From Akebia trifoliata (taxonomy: Eukaryota > Streptophyta > Magnoliopsida > Ranunculales > Lardizabalaceae), in NCBI GenBank assembly GCA_017979445.1, contig JADQWC010000055.1, positions 1 through 64,000 on the forward strand: a stretch of 64,000 nucleotides of DNA, read 5' to 3'. The notes under the pieces were generated by a model. The model did no database searches. It was not told the origin of the DNA and was given only the letters and a program-made list of their open reading frames with translations. Of the stretch, positions 11,301 through 22,183 are shown piece after piece. Position 1 is the stretch's first letter. Every line of letters starts with the position of its first letter. The position numbers and the translations under genes were made by a program.

Positions 11301-14300
11301 AATAAATAATAAAAAATGATTACAGATCATTTAGGGTCATACCCCTATTACCAAGTGGACTCCAAAAAGAAGACAACAAAAGTGGCAAAAAGAAAAGAAA
11401 AAAATGTGGGGAAAGATTCCACCCCCATTGCTTGTTGGTTATTGAAAATCCAAATCCTTGAGTATGACCAATATTGAGCCCACGGTGGAGCTTGTATTGT
11501 GACCGTTTGAAGCCCCAATAGAGGTCACCAATGATTGACTTAAGTAGATCTCCTCTTTTGGGACAATGTCCCAGTAAGACTTGATCTTCACTTCTATGCT
11601 TCTTTCTGGGAAGTTCTTCATTAGCAATGGGCATTTGGCTGGTAAGGTATGACAGGGAAACTTTGGAGACTAGGTAATATTTTTGTAGATAGTGGGATGG
11701 TTAGTTGGTGAGACTAGATATGGAGTAACACAAACATACAATTTCGGAGAGTTCTTTTGGAGCCCCAAAGGACTTAGAATAAGTAGGACCAAGATGGAGT
11801 ATATAGTGTATAACTCAAAGGATAATGCATAGAGAAAGGAATGGGAAGTTTAACCTGATGGCTAGTAAACATCCCAGAGTGATTGAGAGAACTCAATAAT
11901 CATTTAATTACTAAGCCCTAATTAGGCTTTAAAGGTGATTACATATTCTCATAAGTGGAAAAGACTAAAAAGGACAACAAAAATAAAAACATTAATAAAT
12001 AGAGTTATTCAACACTCCCTCTCAAGTTGGTGCATGAATATCGGCAACGCCCAACTTGGACAAGACATTTTCAAAGGCAGTTTTGCTAATACCTTTAGTA
12101 AGAATATCGGCAAGTTGTTGAGATGTAGGAACAAAGGGAGTGCAAATCTGCCAAAAAACAATTCTCTCTAATGAAAGGTCGATCAACTTTGATATACTTC
12201 GTTTTGTCATGCCAAATTGGATTTTCTGCTATGTTAATAGCTGATTTATCATCACAATATAGTGAAAATGGGATTGTCATAAGAAAACCAAATCAGCTAG
12301 TAAGGTCTTGAGTTACAATAACTCACACACTCCAAGTGCCATAACTCTGTACTCTGACTCAGCATTGGACCGAGAAATCACGTCCTATTTCTTACTGCGC
12401 TAAGTTACCTAGTTGCCACCAACTTTAGTACAGTACCTAGAAATGGACCGTCTATCAGTCACTGAACCAACATAATTTGCCTTAGTCCATGCCTCAACAC
12501 GAAGATGACCATGATTATTGAACAAAATACCGCGACCAGGATATCCCTTAAGATATCTAAGAATACAATAGACAACAGTAAGATGGGATGTGCGAGGAGA
12601 GTACATAAACTGACTTACAACACTAACAACATAAATAATATTAAAACGAGTCATAGACAAGTAGATCAATTTTTTCACAAGATGCCGATACTGACCAATA
12701 TTCGACAAACACTCTCCCTCAGAATCAGCAAACCTGTGATTTTTCTCAATAGGAGTATCGGCGGGACGAGAACCTAGTTGACCGTAGTCACTAAGTAAAT
12801 CAATGACATATTTACGCTGAGAGATAAAGATACCAGATTGGGACCGTGCAATCTCAATGCCTAAAAAATAACGAAGATGCTCAAGGTCCTTAATTTCAAA
12901 TTGATGACCTAAGTAAGATTTTACTGTTGTCATGCCGTCACAATCTTCTTCAGTAAGCACAATATCATCCACAAACAATCAGAGCGACAGTTTTTCCTTG
13001 GGAGTGACACAGGAAAAAAGTATGATCAATAGAACTCTGATGGAAATCAAACTGATGCCTTGCCTTAGTAAAGCGCTCAGACCATGCGCAAGGAACCTGC
13101 TTTAGTCTATAGAGAGAACGACGAAGATGATAGACATGTCCAGAGGAAGCAGGTGTAAGAAAATCAGGAGGTTGGACCATATAGACTTCTTCCTAAAGAT
13201 CATCATTAAGAAATGCATTCTTGACATCTAACTGAAAGAGGGGCCACCCTCTGATAGCAGCAATAGAAAAGAAAACTCGAATGGTGGTCATCTTGGTAAC
13301 AAGAGCAAATGTCTCCTGATTATGAATTCCATAAGTCTAGGCATAACCTCTAGCCACTAGACGGGCCTTATAACGAGCAATAGAACCATCAGGATTATGC
13401 TTAATGGCGAACACCTAACGGCATCCCACAACTTTCCTCCCAGACGGAAGAGGAACTAGTTCCCAAGTCTGAGTTTTTTTAAGAGCATTCAATTCATCAA
13501 TCATAGCTGCTCGCCACTCAGGATGGACAATAGCCTCTAAAACAATATTAGGAAGAGAAACAACGGAAACAAAAACAAGAAAACTCCAATAAGAGGGTGT
13601 GAGAGCAGAATCAGATACATAATTAGAAATGAGATAAGTACAAGTGTGCTTACCCTTGTGAGTAGCGATAGGACAATCATCACAAGGGACAGTAGAAGGC
13701 GGAGTTGGAGGCAAGGAAACGAGCTGGTCTATCATAGAAGTGATAGTAGTATTGCGGGGCTGCCGAGAGTAACCCTGCAATCGATGAGGTGATGGACTGA
13801 CAAGAAATGTAGAAGGAGGAACAGGCATGGGAAGAGGAAATAATAAGGCAGAGATGTCATCATCAGGGGTATCTAGAGGAAACCACTTAGATTGAATATC
13901 AATTGACCCAATGTAGTATGGGACATACTCAAAGAAAGAGACATCTCGAGAAATGAAACGCCTTCAAAAGGGAGGATGATAACAGCAGTATCCTTTCTGA
14001 ATAGAGGAATAACCTAAAAAAATACATTTTTTGAAAAAAACAGAAGCACCCAAACACATGCGGAGGAAGTGAAAAAAATGAATCATCTGGATGGAGCTAT
14101 AGGAAGGGAGTGGCGAACTGAAGAACTCGGGAGGGGTTTCGATTAATAAGGTAAACAACAGTAAGAACTGCATCAATCCAATAGGATTGTGGCATGTTTA
14201 TGCCAATAGAGAAGGTACATGATATTTCCAGAATATGGTGATTTTTCCTTTCTGATCGACTATTTTGCTGAGGAGTCGTAACATTGGATATTTGATGCTC

Positions 14301-17300
14301 AATGCCATACTCTAAACAAAGCTTCAATACTTCATTATAGGTGTATTCCATACCATAATCATAACAGAAAGTCTTGACAGTACGATCAAACTGGGTATGA
14401 ATCATAGCAAGAAATTGCTTGAAAATCCCATATACTTCACTCTTGTGTTTCATAAGATAAACTCAAGTGGTACGACTGTGGTCATCGATGAACAAAACAA
14501 AATATTGAAAACCAATAGTGGTTGTGACGGGAGAAGGACCCCATACATTAGAATATATTAGGTCAAACGGAGCAGGTGCAATAATATTCATACTAATAAG
14601 ATAATGAGAATGAACATGTTTAACTAATTGACAAATTTCACAAGAAAAATCAACCAAATTGGCATTATTAAATAAAGTAGGGAACATGTGTTTCAAATAT
14701 CCAAAGAAAATATGGCCTAAACGTAAGTGTCAACGCATTGCCTTATTAGTCTAACTACTACTACTAAGCTGAGAAATAGAATGGGTGCTAGGTAAAACAG
14801 GTGCGTCCAAGAGATACAAGCCATTCACTTAACGTCCAGTGCCAATTGTTCTCTTCAACTCCAGATCCTAAAAGACACAATGAGAGGGAAAAAAGATTAC
14901 ACTGCAATTCAAATGTTTGGTAATATTACTAATAGAGATAAGATAGTAAGTTGAGGAACATGCAGTGTATTAGTTAAGGATAAAAGTGTAATAGAAAAAT
15001 GATCTTAACCAACGATAATAGATAAAGAATCATCATCAAGGGGAACCTTGTGATGACTAGAACAAACACTATAGGTTTTGAATAGGAAGGACGTACCGAT
15101 CATGTTATCTGAGGTAGCAGAATCAATAATCCAGGATGAGGAAATGGTGGAAACACTGTGTAGATGCAAAGGTACTTGAGTGAACAAAAATAGAGACCGG
15201 CTGAGATGAAGTCTCCATTTGATTGAAAAATTGCCTGAACTCGTCAATCGTTGAGACAGTTGACGTTGCTGATTAGGATGACTATGAAGCGCATAGCAAC
15301 GGACCTTCACGTGACCCAACTTTCGACAATGATCACACTTATGTCGTTGATGTATAGGCAAAGATCGACTGTGAGGTTGTGGAGAAGGTATGCGAGCAAG
15401 CTTTGTAGAGTGGTCTCGAGAAGAGTGAGGTAGGATTGTTGTACGACGACTCTCATCAGCTAAGACATAAGAATATGTAGTTTGTAGGGACGGAAAGGAA
15501 TCCATACCCAATAAATGAACTCTTAGATTATTAAACTCATCCTGGAGACCGGCTAGAAACTGAAAGACTCGATTCTTATCCATAATCGACGCATATAATA
15601 CCTCATCGAGAGGGTCCTTCTAAGCATAGGACGCGAAATAAAAGGTCAACTCTTCCCATTGAGCACGAAGTTGTGATATATAGGTGGTGATTGAAGAGTC
15701 ACCTTGTGAAAGGCGGGAAATCTCACGCTTTAAGTTCAAGATTCGAACATTGTTTTGACGTTGTGAGTAAATACTCTCTGTGGACTCCCATATCTGGCTT
15801 GCAGTCTTAGAGAACATAAAACCAGCAGTAATGTGTGGTTGCATAGATGTAACCTGTCAAGAACGGACCATAGAGTCATTAGCAAACTATTGGGGGTAAG
15901 TAGTGTCAGTTGGTGGAGGTTGTTTTTCTGCCCCTGTAAAGTAATTGATTTTTCCTTTTCCACCAATAAACATTTCGATCGTGCCCAAAGAAGATAATTA
16001 GGACCATCTAATTTTAAGGTGGTAATTTGGATGCTTGGAAAGTCGGTCGAACGAGAGGGAAGACCACCCGATCCATCACTATTACTAGTGATCGAGGAAA
16101 AATATGTCTCAGAGGCCATCAAATAGTCGATGTGCTTTGGTTTGAAGAGAGTTCAAATAAGAAACTGATCGCAGCACCCTAAAGGTGGCAATACACAATC
16201 TTAAGACGTGGAAAGTGATCAAATACTGTTGTAGGTGACCAGAATAGTAATTAACTCAATCGTAGGGCACCAAGGGACAGTTCTGCCGCTGTCGTAAGCT
16301 TCAAACAACAAGTTGATGTTGTTGTTACCTTCAAACAACCACACTGATGTGAGCACAGCCCCAAAACAGCCTTGCTGCTATGATCGCAAACCAAAGGCAC
16401 CCCAGGTGCTGTCATAAGCCTCCACAGGCTATGCCGTTGTTGTCGCAAGTCTTCAAAGGCACCGCAGGTGCTGTCGCAAGTCTCCACAGACTAATCAGCT
16501 GCTATCGCAGGTTGTCAAAGGCATCCACTGACTATGATACTGTCACAACTATTGTCGCAAGGTTCTGTGGATGATCCAAGGGCCATCGTTTTGGCCTAAC
16601 AACAATTCTATTGTTGCCGTAGGGCTTTAATGTATTCTAACAACTCTATCGCATGGTGCGATAAAACCCCTTTAGGGGTGATGTTTTAATCCAAGACGAG
16701 AAGTGTCTTTCAAGACCTGTTGAATATGGATTTAAGAGAGGAGGGGGACGATGGGGTTTGTAGCAAGGAGGGGTGGGGGCGATGAGGTAGGTTTTGATAC
16801 CAAGTTGAATTGAGAGAACTCAATAATCATTTAATTATTAAGCCCTAATTAGGTTTTAAAGGTGATTACATATTCTCATAAGTGGAAAAGACTAAAAAGG
16901 ACAACAAAAATAAAAACACTAAAAAATAGAGTTATTCAACAAATGGAGAGAGATTGAGATAGATAGTTTCCTTAGAATTAAAGCTATATGGGTAATGGGG
17001 AGGTGTGATTCTGAAGTGCTCTTTCGGATGTAGCTTAATCAAATTGAAAGGAAAATTTTAGAGGAACCTAGTAAGACTTGACTATGTGTTATGGAGTGAA
17101 ATGTTGTACGATCAAGAAACATGTTCATAGATTGGGCACAACTTGGATGAGGATGCTAAGATGGATGAGTTGATAGACAGAAAAGATTAAATTAGAAATA
17201 AACTCATTTATGAAAATGTGGGAGTAGCCTTAATAGGTGATAAACGAAGGGAAAGTCGATTGAGATGGTTTGATCATTTGCAACTTGGACCGACAACCTT

Positions 17301-19278
17301 CTTTGTTAGAAGGAACACATGCAAGTTGAAGCTTCTAGAGGACTGAAAGGATGACTAGGAAAGGACATTGGATTGATGGAGTGGAATGGAAATACTTGAA
17401 TTAATAGAAAACATGGATTGGAGAGAAATGAATGAAGCAATGTGAATTGTTCCACCTTATTACAATTTTTTGGGATAAGGCTTTGATGATGAACATAATG
17501 ATGATCACCAGGCAATTTTTCATCAACAAAATTCTTCGAAGGCGGCCATCTTCTTGGTGTGTCAATGTTGACAAACTCATAGTGCTCAAAGATACACATT
17601 CGTTTGATGGAGACAAGTAAGAATTGCAATTCAGTGCATGAGATACACCACATCATTAACAATGCCACTTCAATCTACAGCGTGAATAACGAGCACGGTT
17701 GATTAATTATAACCACACATTTATTGTTCAAATAATCAATAGATTGGATGGTTACAATTTGTTGATTAGATTGCAATTCATAGTAGTAAGCTTATTTCAT
17801 GGGGGTTTAGCCATTGGTACTTTATATTCCCTCTGAAATAAAATGCTCACAATTTCCAAATCGAGTCATTCTACTAAAGCTGAAGGTAATAAACTTGTTT
17901 GTTTCTTCTCTAATGTTGAAAGTTATTTCTCCAATAAATAACTTAAAATTTTTGTTCTCTTTGATAGTCTTCTAATTTTAAGGCCTAAAATGTTTATTGG
18001 GATCTATTTGATGAATTTTCTCTCTCCTTGCTGCAGGGATTGCTTCCGAAAACCTTGGTAAAGTCTATGTATGTTTCTTTCCTTGCGGGATGCTTCCGAT
18101 CAATACGTTTTGGGTTAGACGAAGCACATGGGTAGTTACTGATCGTTTTATCTTACTTAATGGCCCGTTAAGTGTTTACTGCTACTGCATTCAATTTTTG
18201 ACTGATTTGTTACTAAATGAACCAGAAAAGGACAAGCTTTGCAGTTTAATTGGTTATTCGAGAAAGGAGCTTTTATTTTACACTCAGATGGGACATTTTC
18301 TGTCAATTTTGCCGAGGTACCATTCCATAGTTCCTGAGTTTTACAATTTAGAGTTCTCAAGGAACAAATTTCCAAGGCATAAAATTTGTTGTGCTATTGA
18401 AAGGTTGAAGGAGCTGTTGAGGGCTTAAGCAGGGAGATACTAACAATACAGGCAAAAGGTGACAAAGCTGCTGCAAAGGCACTCCTTCAGGAATACTGCG
18501 AAATGACGCAACCATTGCGAGTCGCACTTGATAGACTGGAAAAAATTAAGGTATGGTGCTCTGTTCTTAAATGCAAATCAATAAGGTTTTATTATTGTTA
18601 AAAAGGATATTTTTTGTAGTTTTGAAAACTAACAACCTTGATTATCGGGATTATGGAGTCATGGGTTGCGATTTTATTTGTTTTTGACCAAAATGACCTG
18701 ATTATATTAAGTTTAAATGCAAAGTGGGGAGCATTTATGAGATCCAAATTTTGGTCTCTTGTGGCAAATCGTTTTCCTAGGGGGGAGCAGTGAGAAAAGA
18801 TTTTCCACTTGAAGAAGCAAATCTTATGGGCAATGCAAATCCTTACCCCGCTTTTTAAATTTACTTTGCTGTCAAACACGGTGAAATACGAGTTTTCCAC
18901 AGTAAATGATTTGCCAGTGTTTTGCCTTGCAATCAAAGTTGCGTTTATTTGTAACGACCACAAGAGATAAGTGCTTATTCTAAATTCTAGTATTATAAAT
19001 GAGAAATGGCCATGCATAAACACAGTGCCAAAGATACTAGGTGTGTTCAATGTTTTTAACTTAGAGATTCGTTTATAAATGATCAATGATGCCACGAAGC
19101 ATCACTTTAATAATCATCATCATCATCATCAAACATGTTTTTTTTAAGCCCCCTATTTTCATAATATTAACGAAACTGAAATTTGGTCATGTTAATCATC
19201 TGCCATTGATTTCAGGTACCAGTGGACATCGTTCCCATATTTAGTGCTGCTGACAAAATATTGCAGAAAAATCTTTAG
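8237..19278 (+). CDS. NUDT3: nudix hydrolase 3-like (nudix/DPP III family) host gene, last five coding exons
   Basis: Five exons join in phase: 8237-8320, 18037-18131, 18226-18316, 18404-18550 and 19216-19278 (stop TAG). The product of about 160 residues matches the C-terminal end of plant nudix hydrolase 3. That family couples an N-terminal nudix hydrolase domain to an M49 (dipeptidyl-peptidase III-like) domain. Recognisable blocks are EEAKADIVGLWALKFLINQ, KSMYVSFLAGCFRSIRFGL, GKGQALQFNWLFEKGAF and EILTIQAKGDK. The EEAKAD block supplies the third zinc ligand (Glu) of M49 enzymes. The upstream HECCHG-type zinc motif and the nudix box were not found, so earlier exons must lie left of the window or be lost. 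All splice sites are GT-AG and no exon has a stop or frameshift, so the gene looks functional. The family assignment rests on remembered motifs, not a search. Confidence 0.85.
9081..10500 (+). repeat. possible copia (SIRE/Maximus-like) LTR
   Basis: The stretch starts TGTCTAGTCCTAAAGGGGGT followed by gaatagg, a start I associate with SIRE-type copia LTRs. It holds the GGTGGCACCGAAA motif near 10190-10210 and related copies (ggtggcactgaaa, ggtggtaccgaaa) near 10048-10090. The right end near 10500 (acaaaaacaca) is uncertain and no target duplication was found. No internal coding sequence is attached, so it may be a solo LTR. The assignment comes from recalled motif similarity only. Confidence 0.35.
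11880..12014 (-). repeat. 3' LTR of copia element 3
   Basis: On the minus strand the LTR starts TGTTGAATAACTC and ends CTCTCAATCA. It is about 97% identical by eye to 16806-16941. A purine-rich TTGAGAGGGAG (the PPT) directly precedes it on the minus strand, at about 12025-12015. Confidence 0.9.
12022..12408 (-). pseudogene. copia 3 RNase H remnant
   Basis: The RNase H domain follows RT. It has a SNAESEYRVMALGVCEL block (about 12365-12320), a CDDKSAINIAENPIWHDKTK block (about 12255-12200) and the conserved end LADILTKGISKTAFENVLSK followed by LGVADIHAPT (to 12022). The reading frame shifts once near 12290 and again near 12120. Confidence 0.8.
12409..13828 (-). pseudogene. copia 3 reverse transcriptase remnant
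   Basis: RT pieces run from the linker ALKKTQTWELVPLPSGRKVV (about 13480-13420) through FQLDVKNAFLND-type sequence (about 13240-13200), YRLKQVPCAWSERF (about 13110), and MFVDDIVLTEEDCDG (12978-12930). The last carries the catalytic F/YVDD motif intact. The thumb and connection (FLGIEIARS, ISQRKYVIDLLSDYG) continue to 12409. Stops near 13190 and 12975 interrupt the frame. Confidence 0.85.
14097..14696 (-). pseudogene. copia 3 integrase remnant
   Basis: The pre-integrase zinc part ends CEICQLVKH (about 14640). The core follows with DLIYSNVWGPSP (about 14555), FIDDHSRTT, YDYGMEY (about 14345) and TPQQNSRSERKN (about 14265). The first catalytic Asp, usually SDVW, is Asn here. The second Asp and the Glu remain. 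A stop splits the domain at about 14462. The C-terminal part with an YSSIQKGYCCYHP linker is at about 14010-13970. Confidence 0.8.
15005..16122 (-). pseudogene. copia 3 gag and protease remnant
   Basis: Gag starts with a MMASETYFSS-type N-terminus at 16122 and has the block LKLDGPNYLLWARS (about 16025-15985). It continues across frame changes to ILNLKREISRLSQGDSS (about 15740-15680) and MDKNRVFQFLAGLQDEFNNL (from 15583). The zinc knuckle CDHCRKLGHVKVRC (about 15340-15300) keeps all four ligands. The aspartic protease follows near 15140-15090, where the catalytic DSG/DSA site reads WIIDSATSDNMIG. The frame is broken at least twice in gag. Confidence 0.8.
16255..16790 (-). repeat. copia 3 leader with degenerate short repeats
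   Basis: Between gag and PBS the sequence carries many imperfect copies of a motif around aggtgctgtcgcaagtct (about 16255-16640). They resemble the leader repeats of copia element 1. No coding potential. Confidence 0.5.
16806..16941 (-). repeat. 5' LTR and PBS of copia element 3
   Basis: This is the partner of 11880-12014. On the minus strand it ends CTCTCAATTCA and is followed within two bases by TTGGTATCAAAACC (about 16803-16790), the tRNA-Met-type primer-binding sequence with changes. Confidence 0.9.
18037..18131 (+). CDS. NUDT3: NUDT3-like exon B
   Basis: This 95-bp exon begins after a strong acceptor (pyrimidine-rich ttttctctctccttgctgcag, with the AG at 18035-18036) and ends in phase 2 before gtagtt. 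It encodes GLLPKTLVKSMYVSFLAGCF and RSIRFGLDEAHG, the last Gly being completed by exon C. Confidence 0.85.
18226..18316 (+). CDS. NUDT3: NUDT3-like exon C
   Basis: This 91-bp exon follows accag. Its first A completes the split Gly codon. It encodes KGQALQFNWLFEKGAFILHS and then DGTFSVNFAE, ending before gtacca. The 94-bp intron before it has a typical plant size. Confidence 0.85.
18404..18550 (+). CDS. NUDT3: NUDT3-like exon D (49 codons)
   Basis: This 147-bp phase-0 exon encodes VEGAVEGLSREILTIQAKGD and the helical segment through YCEMTQPLRVALDRLEKIK. Acceptor is ttgaaag, donor gtatgg. It lies 87 bp after exon C. Confidence 0.85.
19216..19278 (+). CDS. NUDT3: NUDT3-like last coding exon
   Basis: This 63-bp exon after gatttcag encodes VPVDIVPIFSAADKILQKNL and stop TAG. 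The 3' untranslated region must lie in 19279-19600. No clear AATAAA signal was seen, although the stretch is T-rich. A palindromic miniature element begins about 340 bp after the stop. Confidence 0.85.
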   Translation, partial: VPVDIVPIFSAADKILQKNL

Positions 19279-19619
19279 AAGACAAGCCTTGTCTCCCTCC
19301 CTTCTTTCAAGCTGAAGGGTGCCCCGTTGACTTATTTGATCAATAATGATTTTATTCCTATTGTTGACTTTATTTATTATTAATGTCACTTCCATACTTT
19401 CAAGCTAGAAATACACTTTCATCTTTATCCATGACTCATAGTTCGTAATGATCGCCCATTGGTAATTGTGGGGAGTTCGGTCGGGTAGGGTGGAGGGGTT
19501 CAGGAATAATTCGGCAATAGAAAGCTTTGGAAAAAGTCGATAAAGTTGGGAAAATATCGGATAAATTAAAAAATAAAAATGATTTTTTGAGTTTAAAAAA
19601 TGTGTATATATATATATAT

Positions 19620-19984
19620 GGGTCGGGTTCCGAAGACTCACATTACGACACACCGTTTTGTCTTGTATGGGCAAAAATGTTTGGAATGGGCTGATTTTTT
19701 GTGAGGATGATCTCTATGGTGAGGAGATCATCCTTGTCAAAAATCAGCTCATTATGAAACTTCTAGCCCCATGTTTACAAGTTGAAAAATTTTAGATCGT
19801 CCAATTTTTGTAAATCAATTTTGATGGGGTTAGAAGTTTTGGAATGAGATGATTTTTTGTCAGGATGATCCCCTCATCACAGAGATCATCCTCACAAAAA
19901 ATTAGCCCATCCAAACATTTTTGCCCATATAAGACAAATGGTGTGTCGCAATGTGAGTCATAATAGGGGTCGTAATAATGTTAT

Positions 19985-19987
<3 letters not shown>
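19620..19987. mobile_element. palindromic miniature element a (double-hairpin MITE)
   Basis: Flanked by (TA)n on both sides. The outer ends share gactcacattacgacacac in inverted orientation. Inside are two hairpins, each of the form GGCTGATTTTTTGTGAGGAT facing its complement, joined by a linker with inverted AACTTCTAxCCCCAT. No coding capacity. Same terminal type as element d. Confidence 0.7.
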
Positions 19988-20038
<51 letters not shown>

Positions 20039-20041
<3 letters not shown>

Positions 20042-20428
20042 GTAGCGTTCTTTTGACAAAATCTTAGATAACATTTTAGATAAAATTTTGTCTTATATGG
20101 GTTAAAATTTTTAGAATGGGCTGATTTTTTGTGGGTCAGCACTATAGTTAGTAGATCATCCTCACAAAAAATCAGACAATTTTGAAACTTCTAACCCCAT
20201 AAAAAATGATTACAAATGAATGGTAAAAATTGACTGTTCACGATTCTTTATCTTATAAATTAAGGTTAGAAATTTTAGAATTGGCTGATTTTTTTTATGA
20301 AGATTATTTTCTCACCATAAAGATCATCTTCACAAAAAATCAGCCCATTATGAAAATTTTAGCCCATATGAGACAAAATGTATTATCTAGAATGTTGTTT
20401 AGGATTTTGTCAAAAGAACGCCACCCAT
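20039..20428. mobile_element. palindromic miniature element b
   Basis: The ends are ATGGGTAGCGTTCTTTTGAC and its inverted near-copy ending in gccacccat. A 55-bp TA run lies directly on the left. The interior has the same two-hairpin plan as element a, with more changes. The terminal type is shared with the element at 42935. Confidence 0.7.
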
Positions 20429-20693
20429 AAAAAATCAGTCCATTCTAAAATTTCTAACTCTAATTTATAAAATGAATTTTGAACCGTCAATTTTTAAAAT
20501 TAGTTTATAATCACTTTTCATGGGGTTAGAAGCTTTAGAATTGGCTGATTTTTTGTTGTTGTTGTAAGGATGATCTACTGATTATAGAGATCATCATCAT
20601 AAAAAATCAGTCCATTTCAAAATTTTTTAATCATATAAGACAAAACTTTGTCTAGAATGTTGTATAGGATTTTGTTAAAATAACGCTACCCAT
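20429..20693. mobile_element. right half of a b-type miniature element
   Basis: Starts abruptly in the hairpin module and ends with the b-type terminus (taacgctacccat). The left half is missing. Confidence 0.5.
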
Positions 20694-20697
20694 ATAT

Positions 20698-21012
20698 ACT
20701 ATATCCACAACGTGTTTTATCCTATTAGCTAAAAGTTTTGGATTGAACTGATTTTTGGTGAGGATGATATCTATGATGAGGAGATCATCATCACCAAAAA
20801 TCAGCTCAATCCAGGATTTTTAAACTCGTCAAAAGTAATTTTCAAAAAAATGGACTATCCACGATTCTTCAACTCATAAATATGGGGTTTGAAGTTTTAG
20901 AATTAGCTTATTTTTTGTGGGGATGATCTCTTTGTCATATAGATCGTCATCACAAAAAATCAGCTCAATTAGAAACTTTTAGCCCATATAGGACAAAACA
21001 CGTTATAGATAT
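20698..21012. mobile_element. palindromic miniature element c
   Basis: Terminal inverted segments around aacgtgttttatcc on the left and its complement on the right (ggacaaaacacgtta). Two internal hairpins with the shared GATTTTTGGTGAGGATGAT module. Flanked by short TA-rich sequence. Confidence 0.6.
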
Positions 21013-21061
21013 ATGAGTAGATATATGTGTACACAGATCTTAATTTATATATATATATATA

Positions 21062-21441
21062 GAGGGTCATGTTCCTAAGACTCATATTGAGACTCACATT
21101 GCGACACACCGTTTTATCTTATATGGGCAAAAATGTTTGGAATGAGCTGATTTTTTGTGAGGATGATCTCTGTGATGAGGGGATCATCCTGGCAAAAAAT
21201 CATCTCATTCCAAAACTTCTAACCCCATCAAAATTGATTTACAAAAATTGGACGGTCTATAATTTTTCAACAAAAATTGGACGGTCTAGAAGTTTCATAA
21301 TGAGCTGATTTTTGGCAAGGATGATCTCCTCACCATAGAGATCATCCTCACAAAAAATCAGCCCATTCCAAATATTTTTGCCCATATAAGACAAAACGGT
21401 GTGTCGCAATGTGAGTCCCAATATGAGTCTTAGGAACGCTG

Positions 21442-21447
<6 letters not shown>
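21062..21447. mobile_element. palindromic miniature element d
   Basis: The ends are inverted copies built on GTTCCTAAGACTCATATTG followed by gactcacattgcgacacac, over about 60 bp. TA runs lie on both sides. Two internal hairpins of the common module. Confidence 0.75.
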
Positions 21448-21475
<28 letters not shown>

Positions 21476-21476
<1 letters not shown>

Positions 21477-21792
21477 GACATGTTCAGCACCAAACATTTT
21501 GGCAAAACATTTTTTAAAACATGAGTTAGAAGTTTTGGAATGGGCTGATTTTTGGTGAGGATGATCTTTACAGTGAGGAGACCATCATCACCAAAAACCA
21601 GCCCATTCCAAAACTTCTAACCCCATAAAAAATGGTTTACAAAAAATGGATGGTCCACGATTTTTCAACTTGTAAACATGGGTTAGAAGTTTTGGAATGG
21701 GCTGATTTTTGGTGAGGATGATCTCTACGGTGTAAGACAAAAATGGTTGGCTAAAATGTTGGCCAAAATGTTTGGTGTTGAACAGGACCCTC
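21476..21792. mobile_element. palindromic miniature element e
   Basis: The ends are GTTCAGCACCAAACATTTTG and its inverted near-copy. The left hairpin is complete. The right half has lost part of its hairpin, going from the GATGATCTCTACGGTG arm directly to the outer arm. TA runs on both sides. Confidence 0.65.
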
Positions 21793-21803
21793 TATATATA
21801 TAT

Positions 21804-22183
21804 AGGGTCCCGTTCGGCACCCTAAGCTTTACCACACACTTTAACAAACGCGTTTTGTCCTACATGAGTTAGAAGTTTCGGAATGGGCTGATTTTTGGTG
21901 AGGATGATCTCTATGGTGAGGAGATCATCCTCACCAAAAATCAGCTCATTCCAAAACTTCTAACCCCATCAAAAATGGTTTACAAAAAATGGACGGTCCA
22001 CGATTTTTCAATGTGTAAACATGGGGCTAAACATTTCGGAATGGGCTGATTTTTGGGGAGGATGATCTTCTAATCATAGAGATCATCCTCACCAAAAATC
22101 AGCCCATTCCAAAAATTCTAACCCATGTAGGACAAAAAACGTTTGTTAAAGTGTGTGGTAAAACTTAGGGTGCTGAACATTTC

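Larger units (their letters stand above)
11880..16941 (-). mobile_element. full-length Ty1/copia retrotransposon 3 (5.06 kb)
   Basis: A structurally complete copia element on the minus strand, with LTRs of 135 and 136 bp, PBS, leader, gag with zinc knuckle, protease, integrase, RT, RNase H and a PPT. The two LTRs differ at about four positions plus one indel. Coding is broken by several stops and frameshifts. The very short LTRs and domain order gag-PR-INT-RT-RH suggest the Ale-like group. It sits antisense in the intron of the NUDT3-like gene, inside an RTE LINE. Flanks (CAGAG left, AATGG right) do not form a 5-bp duplication. Confidence 0.9.
11680..17495 (+). mobile_element. RTE-type LINE, 5'-truncated, split by copia element 3
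   Basis: The left part (11680-11879) encodes GLRISRTKMEYIVYN, a conserved stretch after the LINE RT palm. The right part (16942-17495) continues with RIKAIW, IKLKGKF, MLRWMS, RRESRLRWFDHL, a KGHWID-type block and GDKALMMN, ending in a TGATGA-like tail after gggataaggctttga. The 3' end of that form is typical of plant RTE elements. The parts are collinear except for about 20 missing codons at the junction. Many stops and shifts show it was dead before or soon after the copia insertion. Confidence 0.7.
8321..18036 (+). other. 9.7-kb intron of the NUDT3-like gene
   Basis: This intron lies between exons A and B, with GT at 8321 and AG at 18035-18036. It contains a probable LTR (9081-about 10500), an RTE LINE split by a full-length copia element (11680-17495) and single-copy-looking AT-rich sequence. 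The stretches 8321-9080, 10500-11680 and 17496-18036 hold no gene that I recognise. A short GT run is at about 11245-11270. Confidence 0.75.

Noticed and set aside
11320..11634. Overlapping minus-strand open frames of 104 and 62 codons in the large intron
   Set aside because: Two different frames over the same DNA, neither with a recognised domain, in the intron just before the LINE remnant. Not enough to call a gene.
17306..17668. 120-codon minus-strand open frame
   Set aside because: It is the complement of the RTE LINE 3' end read on the + strand.
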